Assembly: GCA_028284605.1 (NCBI GenBank) | Contig: JANQRL010000035.1 | Span: forward strand, 1-33,316 | Direction of reading: 5' to 3' | Length of the DNA stretch: 33,316 bases | From: Paracoccaceae bacterium | GTDB lineage: Bacteria > Pseudomonadota > Alphaproteobacteria > Rhodobacterales > Rhodobacteraceae | In this document: positions 19,368 through 27,649 of the stretch, piece by piece | Position numbering within the stretch: the first letter of the stretch is position 1 | How the letters are laid out: the number at the start of each line of letters is the position of its first letter | Notes under the pieces: generated by a model | Databases searched by the model: none | Told to the model about the DNA's origin: nothing | What the model saw: the letters and a program-made list of their open reading frames with translations, nothing else | Program-made: the position numbers and the translations under genes

Positions 19368-19805
19368 CTACCCGTCGTCCTCGCGGCGCTTCTCCGGCCG
19401 GTCGAGGGGGACGCCGTAGAGTTCGAGCCGGTGGCCCTTGAGTCGGTAGCCGAGTTTGGCCGCGATCCTCTCCTGGAGCGCCTCGATCTCGGGCTCCACG
19501 AACTCGATCACGTCGCCGGTTTCGAGGTCGATGAGGTGGTCGTGGTGGTCGCGGTCGGCGGTCTCGTAGCGGGCCCGGCCATCGCCGAAATCGAGCTTGT
19601 CGAGAATGCCGCTCTCCTCGAAGAGTTTGACGGTGCGGTAGACCGTGGCGATGGAGATACCGGGATCGGCGGCGCTGGCCCGGGCGTGGATTTCCTCGAC
19701 ATCGGGGTGGTCGTCGGCGCCGTCGAGGATGCGGGCGATGGTGCGCCGGGGCGCGGTCATCCGCATGCCCCTGGCCTCGCAGCGCTGCTCGATCGTCTTG
19801 CCCAT
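19368..19805 (-). CDS. fur: Fur-family metal-responsive regulator (Fur/Mur type)
   Basis: This is a 145-residue Fur-superfamily repressor. The N-terminal winged helix contains GMRMTAPRRTIARIL and ISIATVYRTVKLFEESGIL, the DNA-reading helix. The dimerisation half has YETADRDHHDHLIDLETGDVIEFVEPEIE. The CxxC pairs that bind structural zinc in enterobacterial Fur are missing. This is the pattern of alphaproteobacterial Fur/Mur, which often senses manganese, rather than of the haem-sensing Irr. I chose the ATG at 19805 because the family core begins there. The tyrS gene ends upstream across a repeat-rich gap. No Fur box was found in the promoter by eye. Confidence 0.88.
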   Translation of the reverse strand: MGKTIEQRCEARGMRMTAPRRTIARILDGADDHPDVEEIHARASAADPGISIATVYRTVKLFEESGILDKLDFGDGRARYETADRDHHDHLIDLETGDVIEFVEPEIEALQERIAAKLGYRLKGHRLELYGVPLDRPEKRREDDG

Positions 19806-19868
19806 GTCCGGCTCCCTTGGGATTGGTGTAGCGGCTCGGCGTGGGGAGGGCCAGCGGTCGAGGGACGG

Positions 19869-20010
19869 GCGCACAACTCTTCGAAGAGTTTTGCCAGACC
19901 CTTCGAAGGGTCTGACGCGCCGGGGAGCACCGTGCCTTCACAAACACTGACCGGTGCCGCGGGGGCCAAAAACTCTTCGAAGAGTTTTATCAGATCGTTC
20001 GAACGATCTG
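19869..20010 (-). repeat. paired palindromic element A-B, two copies (locus 2)
   Basis: Read on the minus strand after the tyrS stop the order is A'-B-A-B. A' occupies 19991-20010 (cagatcgttcgaacgatctg). B occupies 19969-19988 (aaaactcttcgaagagtttt). A occupies 19895-19914 (cagacccttcgaagggtctg) and a second B lies near 19874-19892. A' differs from A at two arm positions and both changes are mirrored in the other arm. The order and orientation relative to the gene end are the same as at 2.9-3.0 kb. A terminator or 3'-end processing role for tyrS is likely. Confidence 0.85.
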
Positions 20011-20020
20011 GCGGCCGGCC

Positions 20021-21271
20021 TCAGCCGAGTTGCACCAGCGCGTGCCGCTTCCGGCCCGCCGAGAGCTTCACCGGCGAGGCCAGCGCCGCGGCGTCGAGCA
20101 TCAGTCCCGGATCGGTCAGCGGCGCATCGTCGAGCCGGGCGCCTCTGTCCGCGATCAGCCGCTTGGCCTCTTTGCCGCTCGCCGCCAGCCCGGAGCGCAC
20201 GATGAGCTGCACCACCGACACGCCGTCGGCCACCTCCTCCACCGAGAGCGTCAGCGTCGGCAGGTCGTCTCCGACGCCCCCCTTCTCGAACACGTCTTTG
20301 GCTGTTTTTTCCGCGGCTTCCGCGGCGTCCTTGCCGTGGAGCAGGGTGGTGACCGCATTTGCCAGCACGATCTTGGCCTCGTTGATCTCGGCCCCCCCGA
20401 GGGCGCCGAGCCGCGCACACTCCTCGACCGGCAATTCGGTGTAGAGCTTCAGGAAGCGCCCGACATCGGCATCCGTGGAATTGCGCCAGAACTGCCAGAA
20501 TTCGTAGGGGCTCAGCATCTCCGCATTGAGCCACATCGCCCCGCCCGCGGACTTGCCCATCTTGCGCCCGTCGGACGTGGTCAGGAGCGGCGAGGTGAGG
20601 CCGTAGACTTCGGTCTCCAGCACCCGCCGGGTCAGGTCGATCCCGTTGACGATATTGCCCCACTGATCCGACCCGCCCATCTGCAACAGACAGCCATAGC
20701 GCCGGTGAAGCTCCATGAAATCATAGGCTTGCAGGATCATGTAGTTGAATTCGAGGAAGCTCAGCGACTGCTCCCGATCAAGCCGCGACTTCACGCTCTC
20801 GAAGCTGAGCATCCGGTTGATCGAGAAATGCCGCCCGATATCGCGCAGGAAGTCGAGATAGCGCAGCTCGTCGAGCCATTCGGCATTGTTCAGCATCACC
20901 GCGTCGGTCGGCCCGTCGCCATAGGTCAGGAGCCGGGCGAAGACGGTCTTCAGCCCGGCGATGTTGCCGTCGATCTGCGCCGGGGTCATCAGCGAGCGCT
21001 CGCTGTCGCGCCCCGACGGATCGCCCACCTTCGTCGTGCCGCCGCCCATCAAGGTGATCGGCTTGTGGCCGGTCTTCTGCAACCAGCGCAGCATCATAAT
21101 GTTCAACAGATTCCCGACATGGAGCGACCGCGCGGTGGCGTCGTAGCCGATATAGGCCGGCACCACGCCGTGGCTCAGCGCCTCATCAAGCCCCTCGAAA
21201 TCGGTGCAGTCGGCGAGATAGCCGCGCGCCCTCATCACGGCCAGGAAATCGGACTTCGGATGGCTGGTCAT
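20021..21271 (-). CDS. tyrS: tyrosyl-tRNA synthetase
   Basis: This class I synthetase charges tRNA-Tyr. The 416-residue protein carries [24 protein letters not shown] (HIGH-type HVGN), the tyrosine pocket region [45 protein letters not shown] in sections, and the KMSKS-type [12 protein letters not shown]-terminal S4 RNA-binding domain follows ([30 protein letters not shown]). The ATG at 21271 fits family N-termini; the extension to 21418 lies inside anmK on the other strand. It is divergent from anmK with a 64-bp spacer and followed by the A-B hairpin element. Confidence 0.96.
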   Translation of the reverse strand: MTSHPKSDFLAVMRARGYLADCTDFEGLDEALSHGVVPAYIGYDATARSLHVGNLLNIMMLRWLQKTGHKPITLMGGGTTKVGDPSGRDSERSLMTPAQIDGNIAGLKTVFARLLTYGDGPTDAVMLNNAEWLDELRYLDFLRDIGRHFSINRMLSFESVKSRLDREQSLSFLEFNYMILQAYDFMELHRRYGCLLQMGGSDQWGNIVNGIDLTRRVLETEVYGLTSPLLTTSDGRKMGKSAGGAMWLNAEMLSPYEFWQFWRNSTDADVGRFLKLYTELPVEECARLGALGGAEINEAKIVLANAVTTLLHGKDAAEAAEKTAKDVFEKGGVGDDLPTLTLSVEEVADGVSVVQLIVRSGLAASGKEAKRLIADRGARLDDAPLTDPGLMLDAAALASPVKLSAGRKRHALVQLG

Positions 21272-21335
21272 GGACTTGTCCTTCGGCGCCTTGCGGGGGC
21301 AGTCTATAGGGCGGGGGCAGGATGAGGGAAAGCGG

Positions 21336-22436
21336 ATGTTGAAGGCCGGGCCGGTGCGGGTGCTGGGGGCGATGTCGGGCACCTCGCTCGATGGGGTGGA
21401 TGCGGCGGAGATCGTCACAGACGGGCATGAGGTCCTGGAATTCGGCGCCCGGGACTACCGGCCCTACAGCACCGAGGAGCGGGCGGTGCTGCGGGCCGCC
21501 CTGGGTCGCTGGCCGGACGAGGCCGGGGTGGCCGAGGCGGCCGAGGTGGTGGAGACCGCCCATGCGGAGCTTCTGGGCCGCTTCGAGACCCCGGACCTGG
21601 TGGGCTTTCACGGCCAGACCCTGACCCATGACCCCGGCGGACGTGGCACCCATCAGGTCGGCGACGGGCGGGTCCTGGCGGAGTTCCTCGGCGCGCCGGT
21701 GGTCTGGGATTTCCGCACCTCGGATGTCGAGTTGGGCGGGCAGGGGGCGCCGCTGGCGCCGTTCTACCATTTCGCCCTGGCCTGCCGGGTCGGCGCGGTG
21801 GAGCCCCTCGGGATCCTCAATCTCGGCGGCGTCGGCAATCTGACCTGGATCGATCCGGCCCTGCCACGGCCGGAGAGCGAGGGCGCGCTCCTGGCGTTCG
21901 ACACCGGACCGGCCAATGCGCCGATCGACGATCTGATCCGGGTACGGACCGGGGCGGCGCGGGACGAAAACGGCGCTCTGGCGCGGCGCGGGACCGTGGC
22001 GGCGGAGATCGTCTCGGCCTTTCTGGAACGGCCCTATTTCTACCGGATGGCCCCGAAGAGCCTTGACCGCGATACCTTCGCCGATCTCGGCGCGGCGGTG
22101 GCCGGATTGCCTGATGCCGACGCGGCGGCGACGCTGACGGCCTGCGCGGCCTCGGCGGTGGTCAGCGGGATCAGGCTCTGCCCGAGCCCGCCGAAGCGGT
22201 TGCTGGTCTCGGGCGGCGGGCGCCGGAACGCGGTCCTGATGGAGATGCTCGGCGCCGGGCTCGATTGTCCGGTCCTGGCGGTGGAGGCCGCCGGGTTCGA
22301 CGGTGACATGATCGAAGCTCAAGCCTTCGCCTATCTCGCCACCCGGGTGGCCCGCGGCCTGCCGACGAGCGCGCCGGGCACCACCGGAGTGCGGACACCG
22401 GTAGGCGGCGGAAAGATCAGCTGGCCGGGAGGGTGA
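21336..22436 (+). CDS. anmK: anhydro-N-acetylmuramic acid kinase
   Basis: AnmK opens and phosphorylates 1,6-anhydroMurNAc to MurNAc-6-phosphate during cell-wall recycling. The 366-residue protein has the ASKHA-fold phosphate loop [14 protein letters not shown] near residues 11-24. It also has [30 protein letters not shown], the [15 protein letters not shown] active-site segment and [14 protein letters not shown] near the end. GAGGGA lies 7-12 nt before the ATG, which decides the start over a longer frame from 21270. It uses the anhydroMurNAc released by NagZ-type enzymes, and nagZ is in this same window. It diverges from tyrS. Confidence 0.95.
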   Translation: MLKAGPVRVLGAMSGTSLDGVDAAEIVTDGHEVLEFGARDYRPYSTEERAVLRAALGRWPDEAGVAEAAEVVETAHAELLGRFETPDLVGFHGQTLTHDPGGRGTHQVGDGRVLAEFLGAPVVWDFRTSDVELGGQGAPLAPFYHFALACRVGAVEPLGILNLGGVGNLTWIDPALPRPESEGALLAFDTGPANAPIDDLIRVRTGAARDENGALARRGTVAAEIVSAFLERPYFYRMAPKSLDRDTFADLGAAVAGLPDADAAATLTACAASAVVSGIRLCPSPPKRLLVSGGGRRNAVLMEMLGAGLDCPVLAVEAAGFDGDMIEAQAFAYLATRVARGLPTSAPGTTGVRTPVGGGKISWPGG

Positions 22437-22459
22437 GGAGCCGCGCAAGGCCCCGGCAT

Positions 22460-22582
22460 CGTCACGTCTGCGTGACGAGAGACCCTGTCACGGGGAAATC
22501 GGCAGGTTGCCGCTCAACAACGGCGAAGGCGCAGATTGCGTCGTTACATCTGCTGACCTAGCTGCTGAACCAAGCGGTTCAG
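22460..22582. other. hairpins between anmK and the outer-membrane protein gene
   Basis: Two 7-bp stems lie in the 185-bp gap. The first is cgtcacg-tctg-cgtgacg (22460-22477), near the end of anmK. The second is ctgaacc-aagc-ggttcag (22565-22582), which would be in the 5' leader of the porin-like gene. Neither has a U-run. The first may mark the anmK transcript end; the second may stabilise the leader. Confidence 0.45.
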
Positions 22583-22621
22583 TTCAGGGCCGCCCATTGC
22601 AGTAACCCCTGGAGGGAGCAG

Positions 22622-23191
22622 ATGAAACTAAGACAGATTATGATTGCCGGTGCGCTCAGTGCCGGACTTGCCGGGACCGCCATTGCCGGCGGCCTGGCCG
22701 AACCGACCCCGACGCCGGCGCCCGTCGTGCCGCTCGCGCCGGTGGCGCCGTCCGCCGACTGGACCGGCTTTTATGTCGGCGGTGCGATCGCCAATATCGA
22801 CACCTCGGATCTGGCCGATCTCGACGGCAACGGCTTCGGCCTGCATGGCGGTTATCTGGCGGACCTCGGCACTTGGGTGGTCGGCGGCGAGCTCGAGTTG
22901 AGCCGCTACGAATTCGACGCCGCGGGCGACCCGGAAGCGGACGTGATCCGGCTGAAGGGCCGGGTCGGCTACGATGCCGGACAGGTTCTGCCGTATCTCG
23001 CCCTCGGCTTCGCGCAGATCGACAGCGACGATCTCGCCATCGACAACGAGTCGGGCGTGTTCTACGGGATCGGCGCGGATTTCGCCGTGACCGACAACAT
23101 CCTGATCGGCGGCGAGTTCCTTCAGCATCAGTTCGACGACATCGATCTCGATGCCGACACGCTGAGCCTGCGGGCGTCCTACAAGTTCTAA
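22622..23191 (+). CDS. outer-membrane beta-barrel protein
   Basis: The 189-residue protein begins with a signal peptide (residues 1-22, cleavage expected after AIA). A Pro-rich linker (PTPTPAPVVPLAPVAP) follows, then an OmpA/Omp25-like small beta-barrel. The first strand is SADWTGFYVGGAIANI, middle strands include TWVVGGELELSRYEF and VLPYLALGFAQID, and the last strand is TLSLRASYKF, ending in the Phe that the BAM machine recognises. Loops are Asp-rich. It has an excellent ribosome site (GGAGGG). It is likely an abundant structural barrel; a specific function cannot be assigned. A terminator follows at 23214. Confidence 0.87.
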   Translation: MKLRQIMIAGALSAGLAGTAIAGGLAEPTPTPAPVVPLAPVAPSADWTGFYVGGAIANIDTSDLADLDGNGFGLHGGYLADLGTWVVGGELELSRYEFDAAGDPEADVIRLKGRVGYDAGQVLPYLALGFAQIDSDDLAIDNESGVFYGIGADFAVTDNILIGGEFLQHQFDDIDLDADTLSLRASYKF

Positions 23192-23213
23192 GGGCTTTCG
23201 GGTCTGACGGGAC

Positions 23214-23243
23214 GGGCGCTCTGCCGGGCGCCCTTCCCTTTTT
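23214..23243 (+). terminator. terminator after the outer-membrane protein gene
   Basis: A 6-bp GC stem, gggcgc (23214-23219) with gcgccc (23228-23233), is followed by ttcccttttt. It acts on the plus strand and lies 23 nt past the stop. It may also slow transcription arriving from livM on the other strand. Confidence 0.65.
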
Positions 23244-23266
23244 CGCGGCGTCGGTTCGTGCCTCTC

Positions 23267-24571
23267 TCAGCGCTCCGGGATCAGCCCTCGCGGCGAGAAC
23301 CGCAGCACGATCAGCAGGATCAGCCCCATGGTCAGCAGCCGCATATGGGCGGCCGAATCCAGCAGGTGGTCCTTGAGCCAGCTGCCATCCGCCATTCCGG
23401 AGGTGATCAGGTTCATGACGCCGAGCCCGATCGGCTCCACCTGCACCCAGAGCCACCAGATCAGGAACCCGCCCAGAACGGCGCCGAAATTGTTCCCCGA
23501 CCCGCCGACGATCACCATCACCCAGATCAGGAAGGTGAAGCGGAGCGGCTGGTAGGTGCCGGGCGTCAACTGACCGTCGAGGGTGGTCATCATCGCCCCG
23601 GCCAGCCCGCAGATCGCCGAGCCCAAGATGAAGATCTGCAGGTGCCGCGCGGTGACGTCCTTGCCCATCGCCTCGGCCGCCACCTCGTTGTCGCGGATCG
23701 CCCGCATCATCCGGCCCCAGGGGCTGGCGAGGGCCTTCTGTGCAAGCCAGATCAGAGCGATCAGAACCAGAGCGAAGAGCGCGGCATAGGCGAGTTTCAC
23801 ATAGAGGGTCGAGGCCAGCACCGGGTCGAAACCGAGCCCGGCGGCGCGCTCGACGAAGCCGGGGTCCTGCTGGAGGTCGATTTCGAGGGGCACCGGCCGC
23901 GGCAGGCCGGAGACATTCTTGACCCCGCGTGCGAGCCAATCCTCGTTCTTCAGGATCGCGATGATGATCTCGGCGATCCCCAGCGTGGCGATGGCGAGAT
24001 AGTCCGAGCGCAGGCCGAGGGCGGTCTTCCCGATGATCCAGGCGGCGCCGGCGGCGAGCGCGGCGCCCACCGGCCAGGCCAGGACGATAGGCAGGCCAAG
24101 CCCGCCGAGATAGCCAGTGGAGGCCGGGTCCACCGACTCGACCGCCGATTTCGCCGGATCGAAGGCCAGCCGGTAGAGGATGAAGCCGGCGACAAGGACG
24201 CCTATCGTCGCCCAGGTCCGGCTCCGGCCCGGCGGTATCCGGCGCTGCACCACCATGGCGACAAAGATCGTCGCGGCGCCGAGCAGCATCGCGACGACGA
24301 TGCGCGGGCCGCCCGCCGACCAGGCGTCAGGGACCGGCGGCATGGAGACCAGCACCGCCGCGAGCCCGCCCAGCGCCACGAAGCCCATGACACCGACGTT
24401 GAAGAGGCCGGCGAAGCCCCATTGCAGGTTCACGCCCAGTGCCATGATCGCCGAGATCAGCCCCATGTTCAGGATCACCAGGGCCGAGTTCCAGCCCTGG
24501 ACGATCCCGGTGCCGATCAGCAGCGCGGCGACCAGGGCGAAGAGAAGCGGGGAGCGCAGGGTCTCGGTCAT
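23267..24571 (-). CDS. livM: branched-chain amino-acid ABC transporter permease LivM
   Basis: This is the second permease of the LIV-type importer. The 434-residue inner-membrane protein has many hydrophobic segments and the LivM landmarks: LQWGFAGLFNVGVMGFVALGG (with the conserved N of the family), RSDYLAIATLGIAEIIIAIL and DNEVAAEAMGKDV, the coupling loop that contacts the ATPase. The end is MVIVGGSGNNFGAVLGG and a RFSPRGLIPER tail. It is somewhat longer than many LivM proteins because of an extra hydrophobic region near residues 80-130. Its start overlaps the livH stop (ATGA), and it is the last gene of the operon. Confidence 0.92.
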   Translation of the reverse strand: MTETLRSPLLFALVAALLIGTGIVQGWNSALVILNMGLISAIMALGVNLQWGFAGLFNVGVMGFVALGGLAAVLVSMPPVPDAWSAGGPRIVVAMLLGAATIFVAMVVQRRIPPGRSRTWATIGVLVAGFILYRLAFDPAKSAVESVDPASTGYLGGLGLPIVLAWPVGAALAAGAAWIIGKTALGLRSDYLAIATLGIAEIIIAILKNEDWLARGVKNVSGLPRPVPLEIDLQQDPGFVERAAGLGFDPVLASTLYVKLAYAALFALVLIALIWLAQKALASPWGRMMRAIRDNEVAAEAMGKDVTARHLQIFILGSAICGLAGAMMTTLDGQLTPGTYQPLRFTFLIWVMVIVGGSGNNFGAVLGGFLIWWLWVQVEPIGLGVMNLITSGMADGSWLKDHLLDSAAHMRLLTMGLILLIVLRFSPRGLIPER

Positions 24572-25578
24572 ACCGCCTTGCCCTTGAAGAGGCCGGTGGG
24601 GCGGAACAGCAGCACCACCAGCAGGATGCCGAAGCTGACCGCGAACTTGTAGTCCGTGGTCAGCAGTTGCACGAGGCCGTCGGGTTCCAGGCTTTCGGGC
24701 AGGAGATACCCCAGCACCCGTTTCAGCGGGTAGGTGATGGTGACCTCGGCGAAGGCGATGACGAAGCCGCCGGCAATGGCGCCCAGCGGGTTGCCGAGGC
24801 CGCCGACGATGGCGGCGGCGAAGATCGGCAACAGGAGCTGGAAATAGACAAAGGGCTTGAAGCCCTTGTCGAGCCCGTAGAGCACCCCGGCGGTGGCGGC
24901 CAGCGCGGCAACGATGAGCCAGGTTACCAGCACCACCCGCTCCGGATTGATGCCGGAGAGCAGGGCGAGGTCCTCGTTGTCGGAAAACGCCCGCATCGAC
25001 TTGCCGGTGCGGGTGCGATTGAGGAACCAGAACAGAAGCGCGACGGCGATGATCGCCACCACCACGGTCAGAAGCTGCGTGGTGCGCAGCGCGAGCCCCT
25101 CGGCCAGCCCCGTGGCCTCGCGGAACTCGCGCACCGAGATCACGAACCGCTCGCCATCGGCGAAGCGCTGGTCGTCAACGCCGATCACGAAGCGGGTCAG
25201 ACCGTTGTAGACGAACATCACCCCCATCGAGACGATGACGAAGATCACCGGCTTCACCCGTTGCGCGCGGTAGAAGCGATAGACGCCGCGATCGGTGAGA
25301 AGCACAAGCGCCATGGCCCCGAGTATGCCGACGGGTAAAGCGAGGAGGGCGGTCGGGAGCGGCCCGAGCCCGATGCCGGCCGCTTGCAGCGCCCAGGTGG
25401 CGAGGATCGCGACGGCGGTGCCGAAGGCCATCGTGTCGCCATGGGCGAAGTTGGAAAACCGCAGGATGCCGTAGATCAGCGTGACGCCAAGCGCCCCGAG
25501 CGCGAGTTGCGCGCCGTAGGCGGTGGCCGGGATCAGCACGAAATTGGCGAAGACGACAAGCGCGTTGAGGGCGTCCAT
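24568..25578 (-). CDS. livH: branched-chain amino-acid ABC transporter permease LivH
   Basis: This is the first permease of the LIV-type importer, 336 residues. Family landmarks are GALGVTLIYGILRFSNFAHGDTMAFG near the N-terminus, SMGVMFVYNGLTRFVIG, the cytoplasmic coupling loop TRTGKSMRAFSDNEDLALLSGINPERV, and PIFAAAIVGGLGNPLGAIAGGFVIAFAEV near the end. The ATG at 25578 shares one base with the stop of the upstream secreted-protein gene (TGATG), and the end overlaps livM by ATGA. The true solute may be branched-chain amino acids or a related small amide; the sequence does not decide. Confidence 0.92.
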   Translation of the reverse strand: MDALNALVVFANFVLIPATAYGAQLALGALGVTLIYGILRFSNFAHGDTMAFGTAVAILATWALQAAGIGLGPLPTALLALPVGILGAMALVLLTDRGVYRFYRAQRVKPVIFVIVSMGVMFVYNGLTRFVIGVDDQRFADGERFVISVREFREATGLAEGLALRTTQLLTVVVAIIAVALLFWFLNRTRTGKSMRAFSDNEDLALLSGINPERVVLVTWLIVAALAATAGVLYGLDKGFKPFVYFQLLLPIFAAAIVGGLGNPLGAIAGGFVIAFAEVTITYPLKRVLGYLLPESLEPDGLVQLLTTDYKFAVSFGILLVVLLFRPTGLFKGKAV

Positions 25579-25979
25579 CAGGGGCCGGTCTCCATGCAGG
25601 TGCCCGCGAGCCGCAGGCCCGAGGGAGTTTCGGAATAGGTGGCGGAGCCGTCCTCGCGCAGCAGGAACATGCGGGTGCCGAGCGCCCCGGCCTCCTCGTA
25701 GAACCCCCTGAGGCGACCGCCATGCATCCAGAGCACCTCCGCCGCGAAGACGGTCCGTTCGTCCATGGTGATGATGGTGAAGGGGACCGGGCCGGGCTCG
25801 GTCGCGGTTTCCTCGGCGCGCATCTGCGCCTCGTCGATGGCGAAGCGGAAAGAGGTCGGGGCTGCATTGCACGGCGCTCCGTCTTCACAGGGCTCCGCGA
25901 GGGTGCAGGTCAGGTTCTGCGCAAGGACCGGCGGCGCGCCGGCTCCGAGGGCAATCCCGAGAGCAGCGGCCATCCTCAT
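25578..25979 (-). CDS. secreted protein of unknown function inside the liv operon
   Basis: I do not recognise this family. The 133-residue product has a signal peptide ending at VLA-Q (residue 20/21), so it should be periplasmic. The mature part has four Cys (TCTLAEPC, APC, GTC), likely two disulfides. A stretch reads PFTIITMDERTVFAAEVLWMHGGRLRGFYEE, with short strands and little helix. It starts in an ATGA overlap with livF and ends in a TGATG overlap with livH, so it is made together with the transporter. This argues for a role linked to uptake or solute sensing. A second ATG at 25973 would shorten it by two residues. Confidence 0.8.
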   Translation of the reverse strand: MRMAAALGIALGAGAPPVLAQNLTCTLAEPCEDGAPCNAAPTSFRFAIDEAQMRAEETATEPGPVPFTIITMDERTVFAAEVLWMHGGRLRGFYEEAGALGTRMFLLREDGSATYSETPSGLRLAGTCMETGP

Positions 25980-26800
25980 CCCCCCAGAAAACTCTTGCGG
26001 ACCTCGGGATCCGCCAGGAGCTCCCTGCCGGTCCCGGTATAGGCGTTGCTGCCCTGGACCAGGACATAGCCTTTATCCGCGATCTCAAGGGCTTGCCGGG
26101 CGTTCTGCTCTACCATCAGGATCGGGATGCCGGTGCGGGAGACCTCGATGATCCGGTCGAAGAGCTCGTCCATCACGATGGGCGAGACGCCCGCTGTGGG
26201 TTCGTCGAGCATCAGGACCTTCGGTTCGGTCATCAGCGCCCGACCCACCGCGACCTGCTGGCGCTGGCCGCCGGAAAGCTCGCCCGCCGGCTGGAGCCGC
26301 TTTTCGCGCAGGATCGGAAAGAGCGAATAGACCTGCTCCATGGTGCCGGAGAAGTCGTCGCGGCGCACGAAGGCGCCCATTTCCAGGTTCTCCTCGACAG
26401 TGAGCGAGGTGAAGATGTTGGCGGTCTGCGGCACGAAACCCATGCCCTTGAGCACCCGGGCCTGAGGCGAGAGCCCGGTGATGTCCTCGCCGTCGAGCAG
26501 CACTTCCCCCTGGCGCAGGTTGAGCATCCCGAAGACCGCCTTCATCGCGGTCGATTTGCCGGCGCCGTTCGGACCGACGATGACGGCGATCTCGCCGGGT
26601 TCCACGGCGATGGTGCAGTCGTGCAGGATATCGGCGCCGCTGCCGTAGCCGCCGGTCATCGCGCGGCCGATCAGGAAGGGAGTGGTGCCCTCGACCGGCG
26701 ACGCCGTGCCGCCGGGCGGCACCGGATCGCCCAGATGCGCCGGTGCCTCGCGGGTGATCGAGCGGTCCTTGTTGCCGCGGTCCGAATAGGGGTCGGTCAT
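25976..26800 (-). CDS. livF: branched-chain amino-acid ABC transporter ATPase LivF
   Basis: The 274-residue protein is one ATPase of the LIV-type importer. Walker A is GPNGAGKST (76-84), the Q-loop lies in GFVPQTANIFTSLTVEENLEMG, the signature is LSGGQRQQ, Walker B is VLMLDEPTAGVSP, and the switch His position is replaced by Gln in MVEQNARQAL, as is usual for LivF. It carries about 40 extra residues at the N-terminus (to GTTPFLIGRAM) that typical LivF proteins lack. The ATG at 26800 overlaps the livG stop (ATGA), which supports this long start. Confidence 0.93.
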   Translation of the reverse strand: MTDPYSDRGNKDRSITREAPAHLGDPVPPGGTASPVEGTTPFLIGRAMTGGYGSGADILHDCTIAVEPGEIAVIVGPNGAGKSTAMKAVFGMLNLRQGEVLLDGEDITGLSPQARVLKGMGFVPQTANIFTSLTVEENLEMGAFVRRDDFSGTMEQVYSLFPILREKRLQPAGELSGGQRQQVAVGRALMTEPKVLMLDEPTAGVSPIVMDELFDRIIEVSRTGIPILMVEQNARQALEIADKGYVLVQGSNAYTGTGRELLADPEVRKSFLGG

Positions 26801-27579
26801 GCCCCCACCTTGTCCCGGTTCTTGAGCCCGGTGCCCAGATAGGCCTCGATGACCTGTTCGTTGGCCTTGATCTCGCCGATCGTTCCTTCCGCCAGGACCT
26901 TGCCCTCGGCCATGACGATCACCGGGTCGCAGAGCCGGCCGATGAAATCCATGTCGTGCTCGATGACCACGAAGGTGTAACCGCGCTCGCGGTTCAGCCG
27001 CAGGATCGCGTCGGCGATGGTGTTGAGCAGGGTCCGGTTCACCCCGGCGCCGACCTCGTCGAGAAACACGATCCGGGCATCGACCATCATGGTGCGGCCC
27101 AGCTCCAGGAGCTTCTTCTGTCCGCCGGAGAGGTTGCCGGCCTTTTCGTCGGCGAGGTGGTCGATGGTGAGGAACTCCAGCACCTCGTCGGCCTTCGCGG
27201 CGAGCCTGCGCTCCTCTTCGGCGATCCGGCCCCGGCCGAACCAGGCGTTCCAGAGCGTCTCTCCCGATTGTCCGCCGGGTACCATCATCAGGTTCTCGCG
27301 GACACTCATCGAGTGAAACTCATGGGCGATCTGAAAGGTCCGGAGCAATCCCTTGTGAAAGAGCGTGTGGGGCGGCAGGCCGGTGATGTCCTCGCCCTCC
27401 ATCGTCACCGTGCCGGATGTCGGCTTAAGAACGCCCGCAATCACGTTGAAAAGAGTAGTTTTGCCGGCTCCGTTGGGGCCGATCAACCCGGTGATCGAGC
27501 CCTTGGAAATCTCCAGGCTGGCGCCATCCACGGCGTGGAATCCGCCGAATTGCTTGTGGAGGCTGGCGACGCGGATCAA
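26797..27579 (-). CDS. livG: branched-chain amino-acid ABC transporter ATPase LivG
   Basis: The 260-residue protein is the second ATPase of the importer. Walker A is GPNGAGKTT (34-42). The LivG-specific RTFQIAHEFHSMSVRENLMM follows, then the signature LSGGQKKLLELGR, Walker B IVFLDEVGAG with the D-E pair intact but Val where Pro is usual, and the switch VIEHDMDFI. The start codon is TTG at 27579. It is preceded by GGGGAG at good spacing and no ATG gives a full N-terminal strand, so a weak start may limit expression relative to livK. A 10-bp hairpin separates it from livK. Confidence 0.92.
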   Translation of the reverse strand: MIRVASLHKQFGGFHAVDGASLEISKGSITGLIGPNGAGKTTLFNVIAGVLKPTSGTVTMEGEDITGLPPHTLFHKGLLRTFQIAHEFHSMSVRENLMMVPGGQSGETLWNAWFGRGRIAEEERRLAAKADEVLEFLTIDHLADEKAGNLSGGQKKLLELGRTMMVDARIVFLDEVGAGVNRTLLNTIADAILRLNRERGYTFVVIEHDMDFIGRLCDPVIVMAEGKVLAEGTIGEIKANEQVIEAYLGTGLKNRDKVGA

Positions 27580-27600
27580 GGGCGGGCTCCCCAGAATGAA

Positions 27601-27628
27601 GGCGCCCCGGTCGGATGGCCGGGGCGCC
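27601..27628. terminator. hairpin between livK and livG
   Basis: A perfect 10-bp stem, ggcgccccgg (27601-27610) with ccggggcgcc (27619-27628), around an 8-nt loop lies in the 70-nt gap. On the minus strand it follows the livK stop and lacks a good U-run. It is more likely a partial terminator or mRNA-protecting hairpin than a full stop. Such hairpins let binding proteins be made in excess over the membrane parts. Confidence 0.65.
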
Positions 27629-27649
27629 TCGGTGTCGAATGTGCCGGTC

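Noticed and set aside
19368-19805. Irr (haem-dependent) identity for the Fur-family gene
   Set aside because: The metal-binding region (HHDHLIDLETGDVIEF) fits Fur/Mur, and the haem-regulatory features of Irr were not seen.
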